DNA of 64,000 nucleotides from Gammaproteobacteria bacterium HGW-Gammaproteobacteria-15 (GCA_002840125.1 PGZF01000006.1:167817-231816), one strand, 5' to 3'; shown: positions 33,875 through 43,666, counted from the stretch's first letter. Numbers and translations: made by a program. The notes: generated from the sequence alone by a model not told the origin.

Positions 33875-34401
33875 TAAAACGCGGGATCCCAGTCTACGAT
33901 AATGCGACGCTCGGTTAAATCGACGCTTTTAATCACGCTATCGGTTAAAAACGGCAACAACCTTTCTTTCTGACCAAATGCATCGGTACGGTTGGCTTTA
34001 ACTACTAAAACGTCGTTAGAGCCGGTTTCCATCATGTCGGTTACTTCACCTAAGTGATAACCCGCCTCGTTTATTACTGCTAAGCCCATCAGGTCTTTCC
34101 AGTAATATTCACCGTCTTCCAAAGAAGGCAGTGCCTGGCTTGCTACGGCAATTTCAGCATTTACATACTGCTGTGCCAGATCCCGATCATTGACGCCGTC
34201 CAGTTTCGCTATCAGGCCATTACTATGGCGCTTCCAGCTGGAAACCTGCACTGGTTGCCAGTTACCCTGAAATTTTATTTGCCAGGGTGTGTAATCAAAA
34301 ATCCCTTCCGGGAAGTCGGTGTAAGCGTTAACTTTCAGCCAGCCATTGATGCCGTAAACTGCACCAAATTTGCCAAGAACGACTAAATCTTTCTCACTCA
34401 A
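33874..34401 (-). CDS. rimM: Ribosome maturation factor RimM
   Basis: 175 residues, normal length. N-terminal RimM barrel ([27 protein letters not shown]) and C-terminal PRC-barrel ([50 protein letters not shown]). It helps S19 assembly in the 30S head. It lies 29 nt after rpsP and overlaps trmD by one base. Confidence 0.97.
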   Translation of the reverse strand: MSEKDLVVLGKFGAVYGINGWLKVNAYTDFPEGIFDYTPWQIKFQGNWQPVQVSSWKRHSNGLIAKLDGVNDRDLAQQYVNAEIAVASQALPSLEDGEYYWKDLMGLAVINEAGYHLGEVTDMMETGSNDVLVVKANRTDAFGQKERLLPFLTDSVIKSVDLTERRIIVDWDPAF

Positions 34402-34430
34402 GCTGACTACTCCACACGACCTTTAGCTAA

Positions 34431-34682
34431 TTAAGCAGTTGCTTTCTTAGCGTTTTTTACCAAAGTTGCCACGCGATCACTCAGTGAAGCACCTTGTGCT
34501 ACCCAATGATTAACGCGGTCCAGGTCCAGACGCAGTTTCTCTTCAGTACCGCCAGCGATTGGGTTAAAGAAACCCACGCGCTCAATAAAACGGCCATCAC
34601 GAGCAAAACGGCTGTCCGCTACCACAACTTGGTAAAATGGACGCTTTTTCGCGCCACCACGTTGTAAACGAATAGTTACCAT
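34431..34682 (-). CDS. rpsP: 30S ribosomal protein S16
   Basis: 83 residues, matching S16: [20 protein letters not shown] at the start, [11 protein letters not shown] and [18 protein letters not shown]. It binds 16S rRNA in early 30S assembly. First gene of its operon; promoter at 34756-34783 and a leader hairpin at 34727-34750. Confidence 0.97.
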   Translation of the reverse strand: MVTIRLQRGGAKKRPFYQVVVADSRFARDGRFIERVGFFNPIAGGTEEKLRLDLDRVNHWVAQGASLSDRVATLVKNAKKATA

Positions 34683-34726
34683 AAGGCCCTCTAATTTTAT
34701 CGTTCAGGTTTTATCAAAAATAACAA

Positions 34727-34750
34727 AGCCCCCGGTTGGACCGAAGGGCT
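34727..34750 (-). promoter_or_regulatory. Hairpin at the 5' end of the rpsP transcript
   Basis: On the minus strand AGCCC-TT-CGGT-CCA-ACCG-GG-GGGCT forms a two-part stem with a small internal loop, followed by TTTGTTATTTTTG. It begins about where transcription should start from the promoter at 34756-34783. It could be a partial attenuator or a 5'-stabilising structure; which one cannot be read from sequence. Confidence 0.5.
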
Positions 34751-34755
34751 GCAGC

Positions 34756-34783
34756 ATTTTACTGATTTGACGCTTAATTGCAA
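34756..34783 (-). promoter_or_regulatory. Sigma-70 promoter of the rpsP operon
   Basis: On the minus strand TTGCAA (34778-34783), a 16-nt spacer and TAAAAT (34756-34761), both near-consensus, about 75-100 nt before the rpsP ATG and just after the ffh terminator. Confidence 0.65.
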
Positions 34784-34833
34784 GGTATTTCGCGGCTTGG
34801 CTGCTATTGCAGCGTTATTATGGCAGTAAATAA

Positions 34834-34855
34834 AACCCCGCATTACAGCGGGGTT
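34834..34855 (-). terminator. Terminator of ffh
   Basis: AACCCCGC (34834-34841) and GCGGGGTT (34848-34855), a perfect 8-bp stem with a 6-nt loop. The minus strand continues with TTTTATTTAC. It separates ffh from the rpsP promoter. Confidence 0.8.
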
Positions 34856-34874
34856 AAGTAAGGTTCTTGGCTGG

Positions 34875-36242
34875 TTAGCGCGGTGGCAGCATACCCGGCG
34901 GCAGTTTTCCGCCCATGCCACGCATCATCTTCATTAAACCGCCTTTACCCGACATTTGCTTCATCATCTTCTGCATTTGGGTGAATTGCTTCAGTAACTG
35001 GTTAATATCCTGTACCTGAGTGCCAGAGCCGGCGGCAATACGTTTTTTGCGTGAGCCTTTAAGTAAATCAGGAAATTCACGTTCTTTGGGTGTCATCGAG
35101 TTAATAATGGCTTCCATTTTCACAAACTGTTTGTCACCCATCTGGTTCATCGCACCAGCCGGTAAGTTTTTCATACCCGGCAATTTGTCCAGCATCGACA
35201 TCATGCCGCCCATACCGCGCATCTGCACCAGTTGCTCACGAAAATCTTCTAATGAAAAGCCTTTGCCTTTCATCATCTTCTGCGCCATTTTGGCAGATTT
35301 TTCTTTATCTACTTTTTGCTCAAGCTCTTCAATTAAGCTAAGCACATCGCCCATACCGAGAATACGCGATGCCACCCTGTCCGGGTGAAACGGCTCTAAA
35401 GCATCGGTTTTTTCACCGGTACCCAAAAATTTAATCGGCTTGCCGGTAATATGGCGGATAGACAAGGCCGCACCACCACGGGCATCACCATCGGTTTTGG
35501 TTAAAATAACCCCGGTAAGCGGTAAGGCATCGTTAAAAGCTTTGGCGGTGTTGGCCGCATCCTGGCCTGTCATGGCATCTACCACAAACAAGGTTTCAAT
35601 AGGCTTTACTGCGCTATGCAGGGCTTTAATTTCATCCATCATGTCACTGTCGACATGCAAGCGACCAGCAGTATCGACTAACAACACATCAAAAATGCGG
35701 GTACGGGCATAAGCAATAGCCGCATTAACAATATCAATGGGTTTTTGTGAAATATCGCTGGGGAAAAACTCTACACCAACATCTTTAGCCAGCGTTTCCA
35801 GCTGTTTAATCGCCGCAGGGCGATAAACGTCGGCAGACACGACCAACACTTTTTTCTTTTTACGTTCGGTTAAAAACTTAGCCAGTTTACCTACCGACGT
35901 CGTTTTACCGGCACCCTGTAAGCCAGCCATTAACACTACCGCCGGCGGCTGAGTATTCAGTGTCAGCTCTTCATTGGCCTCGCCCATCGCCTCTTCTAAG
36001 GCTTTGCGGACAATTTTCAGAAATTCCTGACCGGGTGTCAGGCTTTTGCTTACTTCCAGCCCTACTGAACGCTCTTTAACGTTAGCAACAAAATCACGCA
36101 CTACCGGCAGCGCAACGTCGGCCTCCAGCAATGCCATACGCACTTCGCGCAGCGTCTCTTTAACATTGTCTTCAGTTAAACGGCCCCGGCCGGTGATATT
36201 TTTCAGCGTGGCGCTTAAACGATCAGAAAGATTCTCAAACAT
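34875..36242 (-). CDS. ffh: Signal recognition particle protein Ffh
   Basis: 455 residues. NG domain with GLQGAGKTTSVGKLAKFL (P-loop, about 105-122), VSADVYRPAAIKQLE, LLVDTAGRLHVD and LTKTDGDARGGAALS. The Met-rich M domain follows (GMGGMMSMLDKLPGM, KMMKGKGFSLEDFREQL, MQKMMKQMSGKGGLMKMM) and binds 4.5S RNA and signal sequences. With FtsY it targets nascent membrane proteins to SecYEG. It is divergent from ypjD. It ends with a run of Pro (KLPPGMLPPR). Confidence 0.97.
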   Translation of the reverse strand: MFENLSDRLSATLKNITGRGRLTEDNVKETLREVRMALLEADVALPVVRDFVANVKERSVGLEVSKSLTPGQEFLKIVRKALEEAMGEANEELTLNTQPPAVVLMAGLQGAGKTTSVGKLAKFLTERKKKKVLVVSADVYRPAAIKQLETLAKDVGVEFFPSDISQKPIDIVNAAIAYARTRIFDVLLVDTAGRLHVDSDMMDEIKALHSAVKPIETLFVVDAMTGQDAANTAKAFNDALPLTGVILTKTDGDARGGAALSIRHITGKPIKFLGTGEKTDALEPFHPDRVASRILGMGDVLSLIEELEQKVDKEKSAKMAQKMMKGKGFSLEDFREQLVQMRGMGGMMSMLDKLPGMKNLPAGAMNQMGDKQFVKMEAIINSMTPKEREFPDLLKGSRKKRIAAGSGTQVQDINQLLKQFTQMQKMMKQMSGKGGLMKMMRGMGGKLPPGMLPPR

Positions 36243-36391
36243 GGTTTTTCACTCGACAGCCATAATACGGCCGATTATATCAAACTCAAGCGGCAGAAGC
36301 AGCCGTTAAGAAACTGTTGATCGCAGCTATGGGCATCTGGCAAAAGTTGCAATACAATGGTTAGCCATTAAAACAAAAGGAAATGCTGCTA

Positions 36392-37198
36392 ATGTCTACG
36401 GTGCTGTTAACTGCGCTGGCTTTAATTGCTTATCTGGTTGCGACCGGTTCGGTACTGCTGCGCATTTTTCATCCACAGGGGCCGCATTTTAAAACCACCT
36501 TCAGCGCAGCTATTATTGGCCTGGTGCTGCATATGCTGGTGCTGGCAACGATGTTGTTTACTGAGCAAGGGCAAAATTTTAGTTTGCTTAATGTCAGTTC
36601 TCTGGTGTGCTGGCTTATTACCGTGGCAATAACGCTTACCGCACTTCGCACCCCCACTATACTGCTGTTACCTGTGGTATATGGCTTTGCCAGCCTGGTA
36701 CAGCTTGCTGTATTAACCTTGCCTCATAGCGTACAGCTACAACATTTTGAGCAAAATATTGTATTGCTGCTCCACATTATGCTGGCCTTTATTGCCTACG
36801 CCATTTTGATTATGGCTATGCTGTACTCGTTTCAGGTTAGCTATATTAGCAACCGGCTAAAGCAAAAAGACTTTGCAGCTATGACACGACACATGCCACC
36901 TTTAGTACAGGCAGAAGTGCTGCAGTTCCGTATTTTATTGGCGGGTACTGTGCTACTTGGCCTGGCGCTGCTGATAGCTGCAGTATTTATGGATAACTGG
37001 CTTGCCAAAGAAAACCTGCATAAAAATGTGTTCAGTTTAATTGGTTTTGGCGTGTTCGTGGTGTTGTGCTGGGGCCATGCCCGCAAAGGCTGGCGTGGTA
37101 AAACTGCTAATATTTTAACTATTACCGGTGCAGCCTTGTTAACTCTTGGCTATTTTGGCAGCCGTTTTGTACGTGAAGTGCTGCTAAATACACTTTAA
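36392..37198 (+). CDS. ypjD: CcsA/YpjD-type cytochrome c assembly-like membrane protein
   Basis: 268 residues from the ATG at 36392; an in-frame ATG at 36383 lies only 2 nt after the AAGG ribosome site, too close. About eight hydrophobic segments are seen, with LLLHIMLAFIAYAILIMAMLYSFQVSYI in the middle carrying a conserved His of the CcsA-like fold. In E. coli YpjD sits next to ffh and corB, as here. Its role is unproven; haem handling is inferred from the family. The corB gene follows after 65 nt. Confidence 0.85.
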   Translation: MSTVLLTALALIAYLVATGSVLLRIFHPQGPHFKTTFSAAIIGLVLHMLVLATMLFTEQGQNFSLLNVSSLVCWLITVAITLTALRTPTILLLPVVYGFASLVQLAVLTLPHSVQLQHFEQNIVLLLHIMLAFIAYAILIMAMLYSFQVSYISNRLKQKDFAAMTRHMPPLVQAEVLQFRILLAGTVLLGLALLIAAVFMDNWLAKENLHKNVFSLIGFGVFVVLCWGHARKGWRGKTANILTITGAALLTLGYFGSRFVREVLLNTL

Positions 37199-37263
37199 TT
37201 CTTGACTCACCTGCTACTTCGTAATATCAAGTACAGGTGTTTGGCAATACAGGTATTTGACTC

Positions 37264-38532
37264 TTGGACGACATATCGACGGGTACGCTATTTATCATTC
37301 TTGGCGTGCTCTTATTTTTATCTGCCTATTTCTCAGGATCAGAAACAGGCATGATGTCTGTTAACCCTTATCGTTTGAAACATTTAACAAACGAAAATCA
37401 TAAGGGTGCTATCCGCGTAAGCGAACTGTTAAAGCGGCCTGACCGCTTAATCGGCTTAATTCTTATTGGTAATAACCTGGTAAATATTGCCGCTTCTGCT
37501 ATTGCCACTATTATTGGTATGCGTTTGTACGGCGATGTCGGTATTGCCATTGCCACTGTGGCTTTGACGATGGTGGTGTTAGTATTTGCTGAAGTCACAC
37601 CAAAAACCATTGCCGCCCTGCACCCGGAGCGCATAGCATTTCCCAGCTCTGCTGTGCTTAAATTACTGCTTAAAATATTTTATCCGCTGGTATGGCTGGT
37701 TAATTTTATTACTAACGGCATTTTGGCGGTTATGGGTATCAGCCCGGAAAAACATCAGGGTAACAGCTTAAGCGCTGAAGAACTGCGTACCGTGGTACAT
37801 GAGGCCGGTGCTCTTATACCGGAGCAACACCAGAATATGCTGGTGGGTGTGTTAGATCTGGAAAATGCCACGGTTGAAGATATTATGGTACCGCGCAATG
37901 AAATTGTCGGTATTGATATTAACGATGACTGGAAAGATATAGAGCGCCAGCTGGCTAATATGCAGTACAGCCGCATTTTGTTGTTCCGTGACAACATTGA
38001 TGATGCCATTGGCTTTGTGCACCCGCGCGAGCTAATGCGCCTGCTGATTAAAGAGCAACTGACTAAATCTACCCTGATGCGTGCAGTTAGCGATATTTAC
38101 TTTATTCCAGAAGGCACCCAACTAAATACTCAGCTGTTAAAATTTCAGCGCACCAAAGACCGTGTCGGCCTGGTAGTAGACGAATATGGCGATATTCAGG
38201 GCCTGGTAACGCTGGCCGATATTCTGGAAGAAGTGGTCGGTGAATTTACTACTGATATTGCCAGCAATGACAACAAAGATATCGTTGCCCAGCCTGATGG
38301 CTCATACCTGATTGATGGGGGCATTAATTTACGGGATCTGAACCGTGAGATGCACCTTGAACTGCCAACTGATGGCCCGAAAACCTTAAACGGCCTGATT
38401 CTGGAATATCTGGAAGAAATACCCCAGGGTAAGCTAAGTATAAAGCTGGCCGGTTATCCGCTTGAAGTGGTAGATGTACAGGACAATATGATTAAAACCG
38501 TGCGTCTGTTGCCGCATATGAAAAAGCCTTAA
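37264..38532 (+). CDS. corB: CorB/CorC-type CNNM membrane protein with CBS pair
   Basis: 422 residues. The DUF21/CNNM membrane part (about 1-180: FLSAYFSGSETGMMSVNPYRLKHL, LIGNNLVNIAASAIAT, VLVFAEVTPKTIAAL) is followed by two CBS domains (VEDIMVPRNEIVGIDI; GLVVDEYGDIQGLVTLADILEEVVGEF) and a CorC/HlyC tail (DGPKTLNGLILEYLEEIP). It is linked to magnesium or cobalt efflux. Start is TTG at 37264 with AGG about 10 nt upstream, as no ATG is nearby; this matches the E. coli N-terminus. Terminator follows. Confidence 0.93.
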   Translation: MDDISTGTLFIILGVLLFLSAYFSGSETGMMSVNPYRLKHLTNENHKGAIRVSELLKRPDRLIGLILIGNNLVNIAASAIATIIGMRLYGDVGIAIATVALTMVVLVFAEVTPKTIAALHPERIAFPSSAVLKLLLKIFYPLVWLVNFITNGILAVMGISPEKHQGNSLSAEELRTVVHEAGALIPEQHQNMLVGVLDLENATVEDIMVPRNEIVGIDINDDWKDIERQLANMQYSRILLFRDNIDDAIGFVHPRELMRLLIKEQLTKSTLMRAVSDIYFIPEGTQLNTQLLKFQRTKDRVGLVVDEYGDIQGLVTLADILEEVVGEFTTDIASNDNKDIVAQPDGSYLIDGGINLRDLNREMHLELPTDGPKTLNGLILEYLEEIPQGKLSIKLAGYPLEVVDVQDNMIKTVRLLPHMKKP

Positions 38533-38541
38533 AACGGCAGT

Positions 38542-38567
38542 AAAAAACCGGCGTTGCCGGTTTTTTT
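38542..38567. terminator. Bidirectional terminator between corB and the transglycosylase gene
   Basis: AAAAAACCGGC (38542-38552), GTT loop, GCCGGTTTTTTT (38556-38567). A and T tracts on both sides serve the convergent genes. Confidence 0.9.
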
Positions 38568-38591
38568 ATACCAAGTTAACCAAGAAAAACG

Positions 38592-39224
38592 TTAGCCAAA
38601 AAACAACCGCCATAACCAGCCACGTTTTAGATCATCCTCACACCGGTTTAACTGCGCGGCATAGGTTTTGGCGCGGTTATCAACCTGTTTGGCAACATTA
38701 ACCAGCCATGCTTTATTTTTGTATGTGCCGCGCCGGTAACCGCCCCAGCCTTCATGGTAATTCAGGTAAAGGTTGTAACCGTCCCATTTAGATATTTTAT
38801 TAACCCTGTGGGTTTTGTCCAGATACCAGCCCATAAAGTCCATGGCATCAGAAAAATTGTCGCGGCTGGCCCAGAAGCGATCAGCCTCTTTAACGTATTC
38901 ATCCCAGGTAACTGTTTTTGCTTGTGAATAACCGTAAGCACTGCTGGCCCGGCCGTAAGGGATAAAGCCTAAAAACCAGCGTATTGGTGGCCGGGCATTA
39001 TGCCGGAAGCTACTTTCCTGATACATAATGCTCATTGGTACATGAATAGGCACACCCCACTTGTCCCGCATTTTCGCAGCAGCGTCGTACCAGTCGCGGT
39101 GTTCATAGAAGATTTCACACAGATTAGAGCTATTCTTTGGCGGCGGTGTGCTACAACCGTTGATAAACAGTACCGCTGTAGTGGCTAATATAAATGGTTT
39201 TATTTGTATCTGAACTTTTTTCAT
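38592..39224 (-). CDS. Lytic transglycosylase-type lipoprotein
   Basis: 210 residues from the ATG at 39224, which opens a lipoprotein signal (KPFILATTAVLFINGC, Cys24). The SLT-like domain has the catalytic Glu in MSIMYQESSFRHNARPP and continues with SSAYGYSQAKTVTWDEY and YLNYHEGWGGY, the pattern of the EmtA/SLT-type muramidase fold. It should cleave glycan strands of peptidoglycan from the inner or outer membrane face. The frame is open 12 codons further up with no lipobox. Convergent with corB. Confidence 0.84.
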   Translation of the reverse strand: MKKVQIQIKPFILATTAVLFINGCSTPPPKNSSNLCEIFYEHRDWYDAAAKMRDKWGVPIHVPMSIMYQESSFRHNARPPIRWFLGFIPYGRASSAYGYSQAKTVTWDEYVKEADRFWASRDNFSDAMDFMGWYLDKTHRVNKISKWDGYNLYLNYHEGWGGYRRGTYKNKAWLVNVAKQVDNRAKTYAAQLNRCEDDLKRGWLWRLFFG

Positions 39225-39284
39225 CCGACCGATTCTAACAAGGTGCACGGATGCAACCAAGTTTTATTCTCCCTGGATACTGTT

Positions 39285-39312
39285 ACGGCTACCATTAGGT
39301 AGCCGTTTTTTT
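39285..39312 (+). terminator. Plus-oriented terminator-like hairpin over the gshA stop codon
   Basis: ACGGCTACC (39285-39293) and GGTAGCCGT (39298-39306), a 9-bp perfect stem, followed by a run of seven T on the plus strand. The gshA stop (39295-39297) lies in the loop. In the gshA direction there is no T-tract. Confidence 0.65.
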
Positions 39313-40899
39313 ATCCTCACATTGCGGCACTTCAGCAAAATACTGCTCAATATACTGATCAAAACTCACGTTATCCTGCTGCTCAACCTGTTGTTGCGCC
39401 AGCAGTGACTGTGTAGCGGCTTCAGTAAACTGCTCAGCAGAATAATACTGGTACGGCTCCTGTAGCAACTGTTGGCGGTACGTTGCCGATAACTGCAAGG
39501 TGTAGCTGCTATTATCCTGTTGTTGTGACAGCAACTGGTTTAGTAATTTGCCGGAAAATGTCTGGGATGGGTCGAGCAAGCCCAGATAAAACTGTTTTAA
39601 TGCGCCGCTGTAGCCTTGTGTTACATAAGCGCTATCCAGATACTGTGCCAGCGGCATCATATCGGCAAACAATTCTTCTGCCCAATCCAGCATTAAGCGA
39701 GGCTGGCCGTGCTGCAGGATCTCCAGATTAGTGCGCCGCCCGTCGGTGACAACCTTTTTCAGATTTTGCTCAGTAATAGTTTGCTCAGCAGCAGACATCG
39801 GCGGACTGTCCTGCAACAGGCAATACAACAGAAAAACATCCAGAAAATGCATCTGCTCTGCGCTGATACCGACACTGCTAAACGGATTGACATCCAGTGC
39901 CCGCACTTCAATGTACTCAACGCCACGCTTAGCCAGTGCGCACGTTGGCCGCTCGCCAGACTGGGTGGTACGTTTAGGCCGGATGGTAGAGTAGAACTCA
40001 TTTTCTATTTGCAGCACATTGGCGTTAAGCTGCTGGTACTCACCATTCACCTTAACGCCAATATTTTTATATTCGTCAGACGGCATACTAATCGCCTGAT
40101 GCAGGCCGGCAATATACTCAGGCAGGCTGTTATAAGTGATATTAAGGCTGGATTGCGCACTGTTGGTGTAACCTAGGTCACTCATACGCAATGAGGTAGC
40201 ATAAGGCAGATACAACGACCCTTTGCCAAGCTCCTGAAAGTTGTACCGGCTGCTGCGCCCTTCCAGAAAAGACTTACACATCGCCGGAGACGCACCAAAT
40301 AAATAAACGATCAGCCAGACATAGCGTTTGTAATTGCGGATAAGTGCCAGATACTGCTCGGAAATAAATGCCTGTAAGTCGCCGCTTTGCCCCAGAATTT
40401 GCTGATACTGTTGCCAGAAATCTTGCGAAAAAGAAAAGTTAAAATGCACACCGCTGATCGCCTGCATCATGCTGCCATAGCGATTATGCAGGCCTTTACG
40501 ATACAGCGTTTTCATTCTGCCGACGTTAGAGCTACCATACTGCGCAAACGGAATTTGCTTCTGATCAGTAATAAAACACGGCATGCTGCCAGCCCAGAAC
40601 TGCTCATCACCAATGTTCTTAATGGTAAAACGGTGAATGTCTGTCAGCTGTGCTAAAGTGGTATCAATGCTGTCGCTGACCGGAGTAATAAATTCCAGCA
40701 AGGATTCGGAAAAATCGGTCGTGATCCAGGGATGGGTTAAAGCTGCACCAAGCGCCTGTGGATGAGATGTTAATGCCAATTGGCCATCGGGCTTAACCCG
40801 CAACGTCTCCCGCTCTATACCGCGCTGAATACCTGTAATAGCATGTTTATCAGGCGCTGCATTCAGCTTAGCCAGACGTTGTTGTAAAGTTGAGCCCAA
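39295..40899 (-). CDS. gshA: Glutamate-cysteine ligase
   Basis: 534 residues, matching proteobacterial GshA of type A. Motifs include ITGIQRGIERETLRV at the start, QFWAGSMPC, GRMKTLYRKGLHNRYGSMMQAISGVHFNFS, and IEVRALDVNPFSSVGIS. It forms gamma-glutamylcysteine from Glu, Cys and ATP, the first step of glutathione synthesis, in the cytoplasm. It is a single gene; the plus-strand hairpin at its 3' end might shield it from opposing transcripts. The start has AAGG-type context in the minus direction. Confidence 0.96.
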   Translation of the reverse strand: MGSTLQQRLAKLNAAPDKHAITGIQRGIERETLRVKPDGQLALTSHPQALGAALTHPWITTDFSESLLEFITPVSDSIDTTLAQLTDIHRFTIKNIGDEQFWAGSMPCFITDQKQIPFAQYGSSNVGRMKTLYRKGLHNRYGSMMQAISGVHFNFSFSQDFWQQYQQILGQSGDLQAFISEQYLALIRNYKRYVWLIVYLFGASPAMCKSFLEGRSSRYNFQELGKGSLYLPYATSLRMSDLGYTNSAQSSLNITYNSLPEYIAGLHQAISMPSDEYKNIGVKVNGEYQQLNANVLQIENEFYSTIRPKRTTQSGERPTCALAKRGVEYIEVRALDVNPFSSVGISAEQMHFLDVFLLYCLLQDSPPMSAAEQTITEQNLKKVVTDGRRTNLEILQHGQPRLMLDWAEELFADMMPLAQYLDSAYVTQGYSGALKQFYLGLLDPSQTFSGKLLNQLLSQQQDNSSYTLQLSATYRQQLLQEPYQYYSAEQFTEAATQSLLAQQQVEQQDNVSFDQYIEQYFAEVPQCEDKKTAT

Positions 40900-41125
40900 G
40901 GTAATTCCTTAATTGGTAGCTGATTGTGCTGAAATTGGGGCGCTAAGGCCAATCTCAAGACCGGTGCTTAATTTAGCCTGCAATTTCATTTTCAACAATC
41001 GAAGATTTGGTCGCTTAACCAACGTACGGGTTAAACCACCCCAGCCATGGCTGCAATTATTATGGTAATACATTAGACTTACCGGATCAGGTACAAGGTA
41101 ACAACTACTTAAATAAGCAGGTGAC

Positions 41126-42670
41126 ATGAACCGTCGCAACACAAGTACTATAAACAAAGAAGTCAAATTCAGTGCGGAACAGGAGCTGGTTTCTACCACA
41201 GATTTACGCGGTGTGATCACCTATGCTAACCCGGCCTTTTGTAAGGTTGCAGGTTACAGCGCAGAAGAACTGGTGGGTAACAACCATAATATTGTGCGCC
41301 ACCCGGATATGCCGGCAGCAGCTTTTGCTGATCTGTGGCACAAACTTAAGCAAGGCCAATCATGGCGTGGCTTGGTAAAAAACCGCTGCAAAGATGGCCG
41401 TTATTACTGGGTAGATGCCTTTGTTACCCCCATTTACCAACAGGGTAAACTGGTGGGCTATCAGTCGGTACGGGTAAAACCCGATGCCGCCATGGTAGAG
41501 CGGGCAAATAAAAGTTATCCGGCCATAGCTGCCGGTAAAATACCATCAGACTGGCGTAGCCGCTTTGGCTTAAAACGCCTGGTAGCCGTTACGCTTAGCC
41601 TGCTGCTTGCCGCTATTGGTGTTGCCAGTTTTGGCTGGCATTTTTTGCTGGCCTTACTGTTGCCGCTGGTATGGTTGCTTTGCTGTTATGACGAACTGTT
41701 TATTATTCCGGCACAGTTGCAACAAGCCAAAGCAAAATTCGACAGTGTCTCACGCTGGATTTACTCTGGTTTTGGCCCTTACGGCATTGCTGATTTTCAG
41801 CAAAAAATGGCCCAGGCCAGGCTGCGCACCGTTTTAGGCCGCGCCACCGACAGTACAGCAGCACTGAGCATCATTGCTGAAACGCAGGCAGAAGCCGTGC
41901 ATATGACAGAGCAAGGTATTCACCAGCAGCATGACCGCTTAAGCAGTATTGCCGCTGCAACATCTCAGCTTTACAGCACGGTACAGGACATTGCCGGGCG
42001 TACTCAGGACACCCATCAACAGGTAAACGAAACGCATAAAATCTGTGAAGCGGCAAAAACCACCATGCAGCACACCGCCAAAACCGTACAGCAACTGGCA
42101 ACAGAAGTTCAGGGTGCTGCAGCAACAGCCGACGGCCTGGCGGTTGAGGCGGAGCGGATTGGTATAGTGATGACCGAAATTCAGGGGATTGCCGATCAAA
42201 CCAACCTGCTGGCATTAAATGCCGCCATTGAAGCGGCCCGTGCCGGTGAGCATGGCCGGGGCTTTGCGGTAGTAGCCGATGAAGTACGGGCGCTATCGTC
42301 GCGCACTCATAAAGCTACAGAGCAAATTAAACAGTCGATAGGCGAAATACAGCAAACCTTACTAAGTTGGGGTAAGGTTATGTTGCATAGCCGGCAGCAA
42401 GTGGATATTTGCGTAACAGAAACCCAGCACAGCGAGCAGCAGCTGGCCGAAATTTCACGGATGATTGATCATATTGCCCAGTTGTCGTCGCAAATTACCA
42501 CAGCAGCAACCCAGCAAGGTGTCGTTGCCAATGACGTGCAACAAAGCGTTGAGCATATACAGCAAATTGCCCAGACCAATCTGAGCAATATTCAGATAGT
42601 GTCTGACAACAGCTCAGCCTTGCAGCAGCAAGCTGGCAAAATTGCTGATATGAATAAAAGCTTTGGCTAA
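41126..42670 (+). CDS. PAS-containing methyl-accepting chemotaxis protein (Aer-like)
   Basis: 514 residues. N-terminal PAS ([37 protein letters not shown], about 14-120), a short two-segment membrane region ([35 protein letters not shown], about 150-185), then a long signalling helix pair with the hairpin tip [41 protein letters not shown]. No periplasmic sensor domain is present, so it resembles Aer, sensing redox or energy through PAS. AGGTGAC just before the ATG. Solitary, followed by a terminator. Confidence 0.92.
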   Translation: MNRRNTSTINKEVKFSAEQELVSTTDLRGVITYANPAFCKVAGYSAEELVGNNHNIVRHPDMPAAAFADLWHKLKQGQSWRGLVKNRCKDGRYYWVDAFVTPIYQQGKLVGYQSVRVKPDAAMVERANKSYPAIAAGKIPSDWRSRFGLKRLVAVTLSLLLAAIGVASFGWHFLLALLLPLVWLLCCYDELFIIPAQLQQAKAKFDSVSRWIYSGFGPYGIADFQQKMAQARLRTVLGRATDSTAALSIIAETQAEAVHMTEQGIHQQHDRLSSIAAATSQLYSTVQDIAGRTQDTHQQVNETHKICEAAKTTMQHTAKTVQQLATEVQGAAATADGLAVEAERIGIVMTEIQGIADQTNLLALNAAIEAARAGEHGRGFAVVADEVRALSSRTHKATEQIKQSIGEIQQTLLSWGKVMLHSRQQVDICVTETQHSEQQLAEISRMIDHIAQLSSQITTAATQQGVVANDVQQSVEHIQQIAQTNLSNIQIVSDNSSALQQQAGKIADMNKSFG

Positions 42671-42675
42671 AAACA

Positions 42676-42701
42676 AAAACTCCGCCGCGGCGGAGTTTTT
42701 T
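42676..42701 (+). terminator. Terminator of the chemoreceptor gene
   Basis: AACTCCGCC (42678-42686) and GGCGGAGTT (42689-42697) with a 2-nt apex and a following T-tract; the A-run before it also suits the convergent pssA gene. Confidence 0.88.
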
Positions 42702-42733
42702 ATGCGTGACTTATTTAGTGGATTACTGCCGGT

Positions 42734-43567
42734 TTACAGGCTCTTGCTGTCGTCTTTGGTAGCTGAGTCTGCCGCTTTAGCATCTTTGTCTGCATCAGCA
42801 AAGTCAGCATCATCAGAGTCACCCAGCACGTGTTCCAGTTTCAGTTTACGCACACTGCGAATTGTCGTCACCGGGCCAGAGCAGGCATAGATAAAGAATA
42901 TACCAAACAGCATTTCTGCCGGGCGGGCAGCAATTACGACAAAAATCAGCACCACCATCAAAATGGTTAAAAAGGATACCCTGTCGCGCCAGTTCAGATC
43001 TTTAAACGAGTTATAACGGAAATTACTAACCATCAGTAAGCCGGTAACAATAGTCAGTATGCCCACCAGATAGCCAATGTTGTCACCATCAACCTGATAA
43101 ATACTGCCGCTCCATACCATACCGGCAATAATAGCAGCAGCGGCCGGGCTGGCTAAGCCCTGAAAAAACCGGCCATCGGTAACACCCAGGTTGGCATTAA
43201 AACGAGCCAGACGCAGCGCCGCACAGGCAACATAAATAAACGCCGCCAGCCAGCCGAATTTGCCGTACTCTGCAAGGCCCCAGTTGTAAGCAACCAGTGC
43301 CGGCGCAATGCCGAAAGACAACATATCAGACATACTGTCGTACTGGGCACCAAACTCGCTTTGCGTATTGGTTAAGCGCGCTACACGCCCATCCAGGCCG
43401 TCAAAAATCATTGCGATAAAAATGGCTACAGCGGCAGCTTCAAAGTGGCCGTTCATTGACGACACTATGGCAAAAAAGCCAGAGAATAAACCACCCGTTG
43501 TCAGCAAATTAGGTAGCAGGTAAATGCCCTTACGCGGGCTGGTATCATGTGTTTTTGAATCAGGCAT
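42734..43567 (-). CDS. pssA: CDP-diacylglycerol-serine O-phosphatidyltransferase
   Basis: 277 residues. The CDP-alcohol transferase motif is DGLDGRVARLTNTQSEFGAQYDSMSD (D-G-x2-A-R-x8-G-x3-D-x3-D) at about 56-80. Six or more membrane segments follow. This is the membrane-embedded type of PssA. It makes phosphatidylserine for phosphatidylethanolamine. The C-terminal 35 residues are acidic and Asp-rich (GDSDDADFADADKDAK). It converges with the chemoreceptor gene. Confidence 0.93.
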   Translation of the reverse strand: MPDSKTHDTSPRKGIYLLPNLLTTGGLFSGFFAIVSSMNGHFEAAAVAIFIAMIFDGLDGRVARLTNTQSEFGAQYDSMSDMLSFGIAPALVAYNWGLAEYGKFGWLAAFIYVACAALRLARFNANLGVTDGRFFQGLASPAAAAIIAGMVWSGSIYQVDGDNIGYLVGILTIVTGLLMVSNFRYNSFKDLNWRDRVSFLTILMVVLIFVVIAARPAEMLFGIFFIYACSGPVTTIRSVRKLKLEHVLGDSDDADFADADKDAKAADSATKDDSKSL

Positions 43568-43638
43568 AAAGCAACTTCTACATTGTGGATTTACAAAGGA
43601 TTATAAGGGACATACCTTAACATGGATAGCCTGAAGGC

Positions 43639-43666
43639 AAAAGTGACCGCAGAAGCGGCCACTTTT
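43639..43666 (-). terminator. Terminator of clpB
   Basis: AAAAGTGaCCGC (43639-43650) and GCGGcCACTTTT (43655-43666): 11 of 12 pairs, AGAA loop, TTTTGCC on the minus strand. Lies 18 nt beyond the clpB stop. Confidence 0.75.

Noticed and set aside
40909..41220. 103-codon minus-strand frame upstream of gshA
   Set aside because: It overlaps the chemoreceptor start and its ribosome site, has no recognisable domain and no start context.
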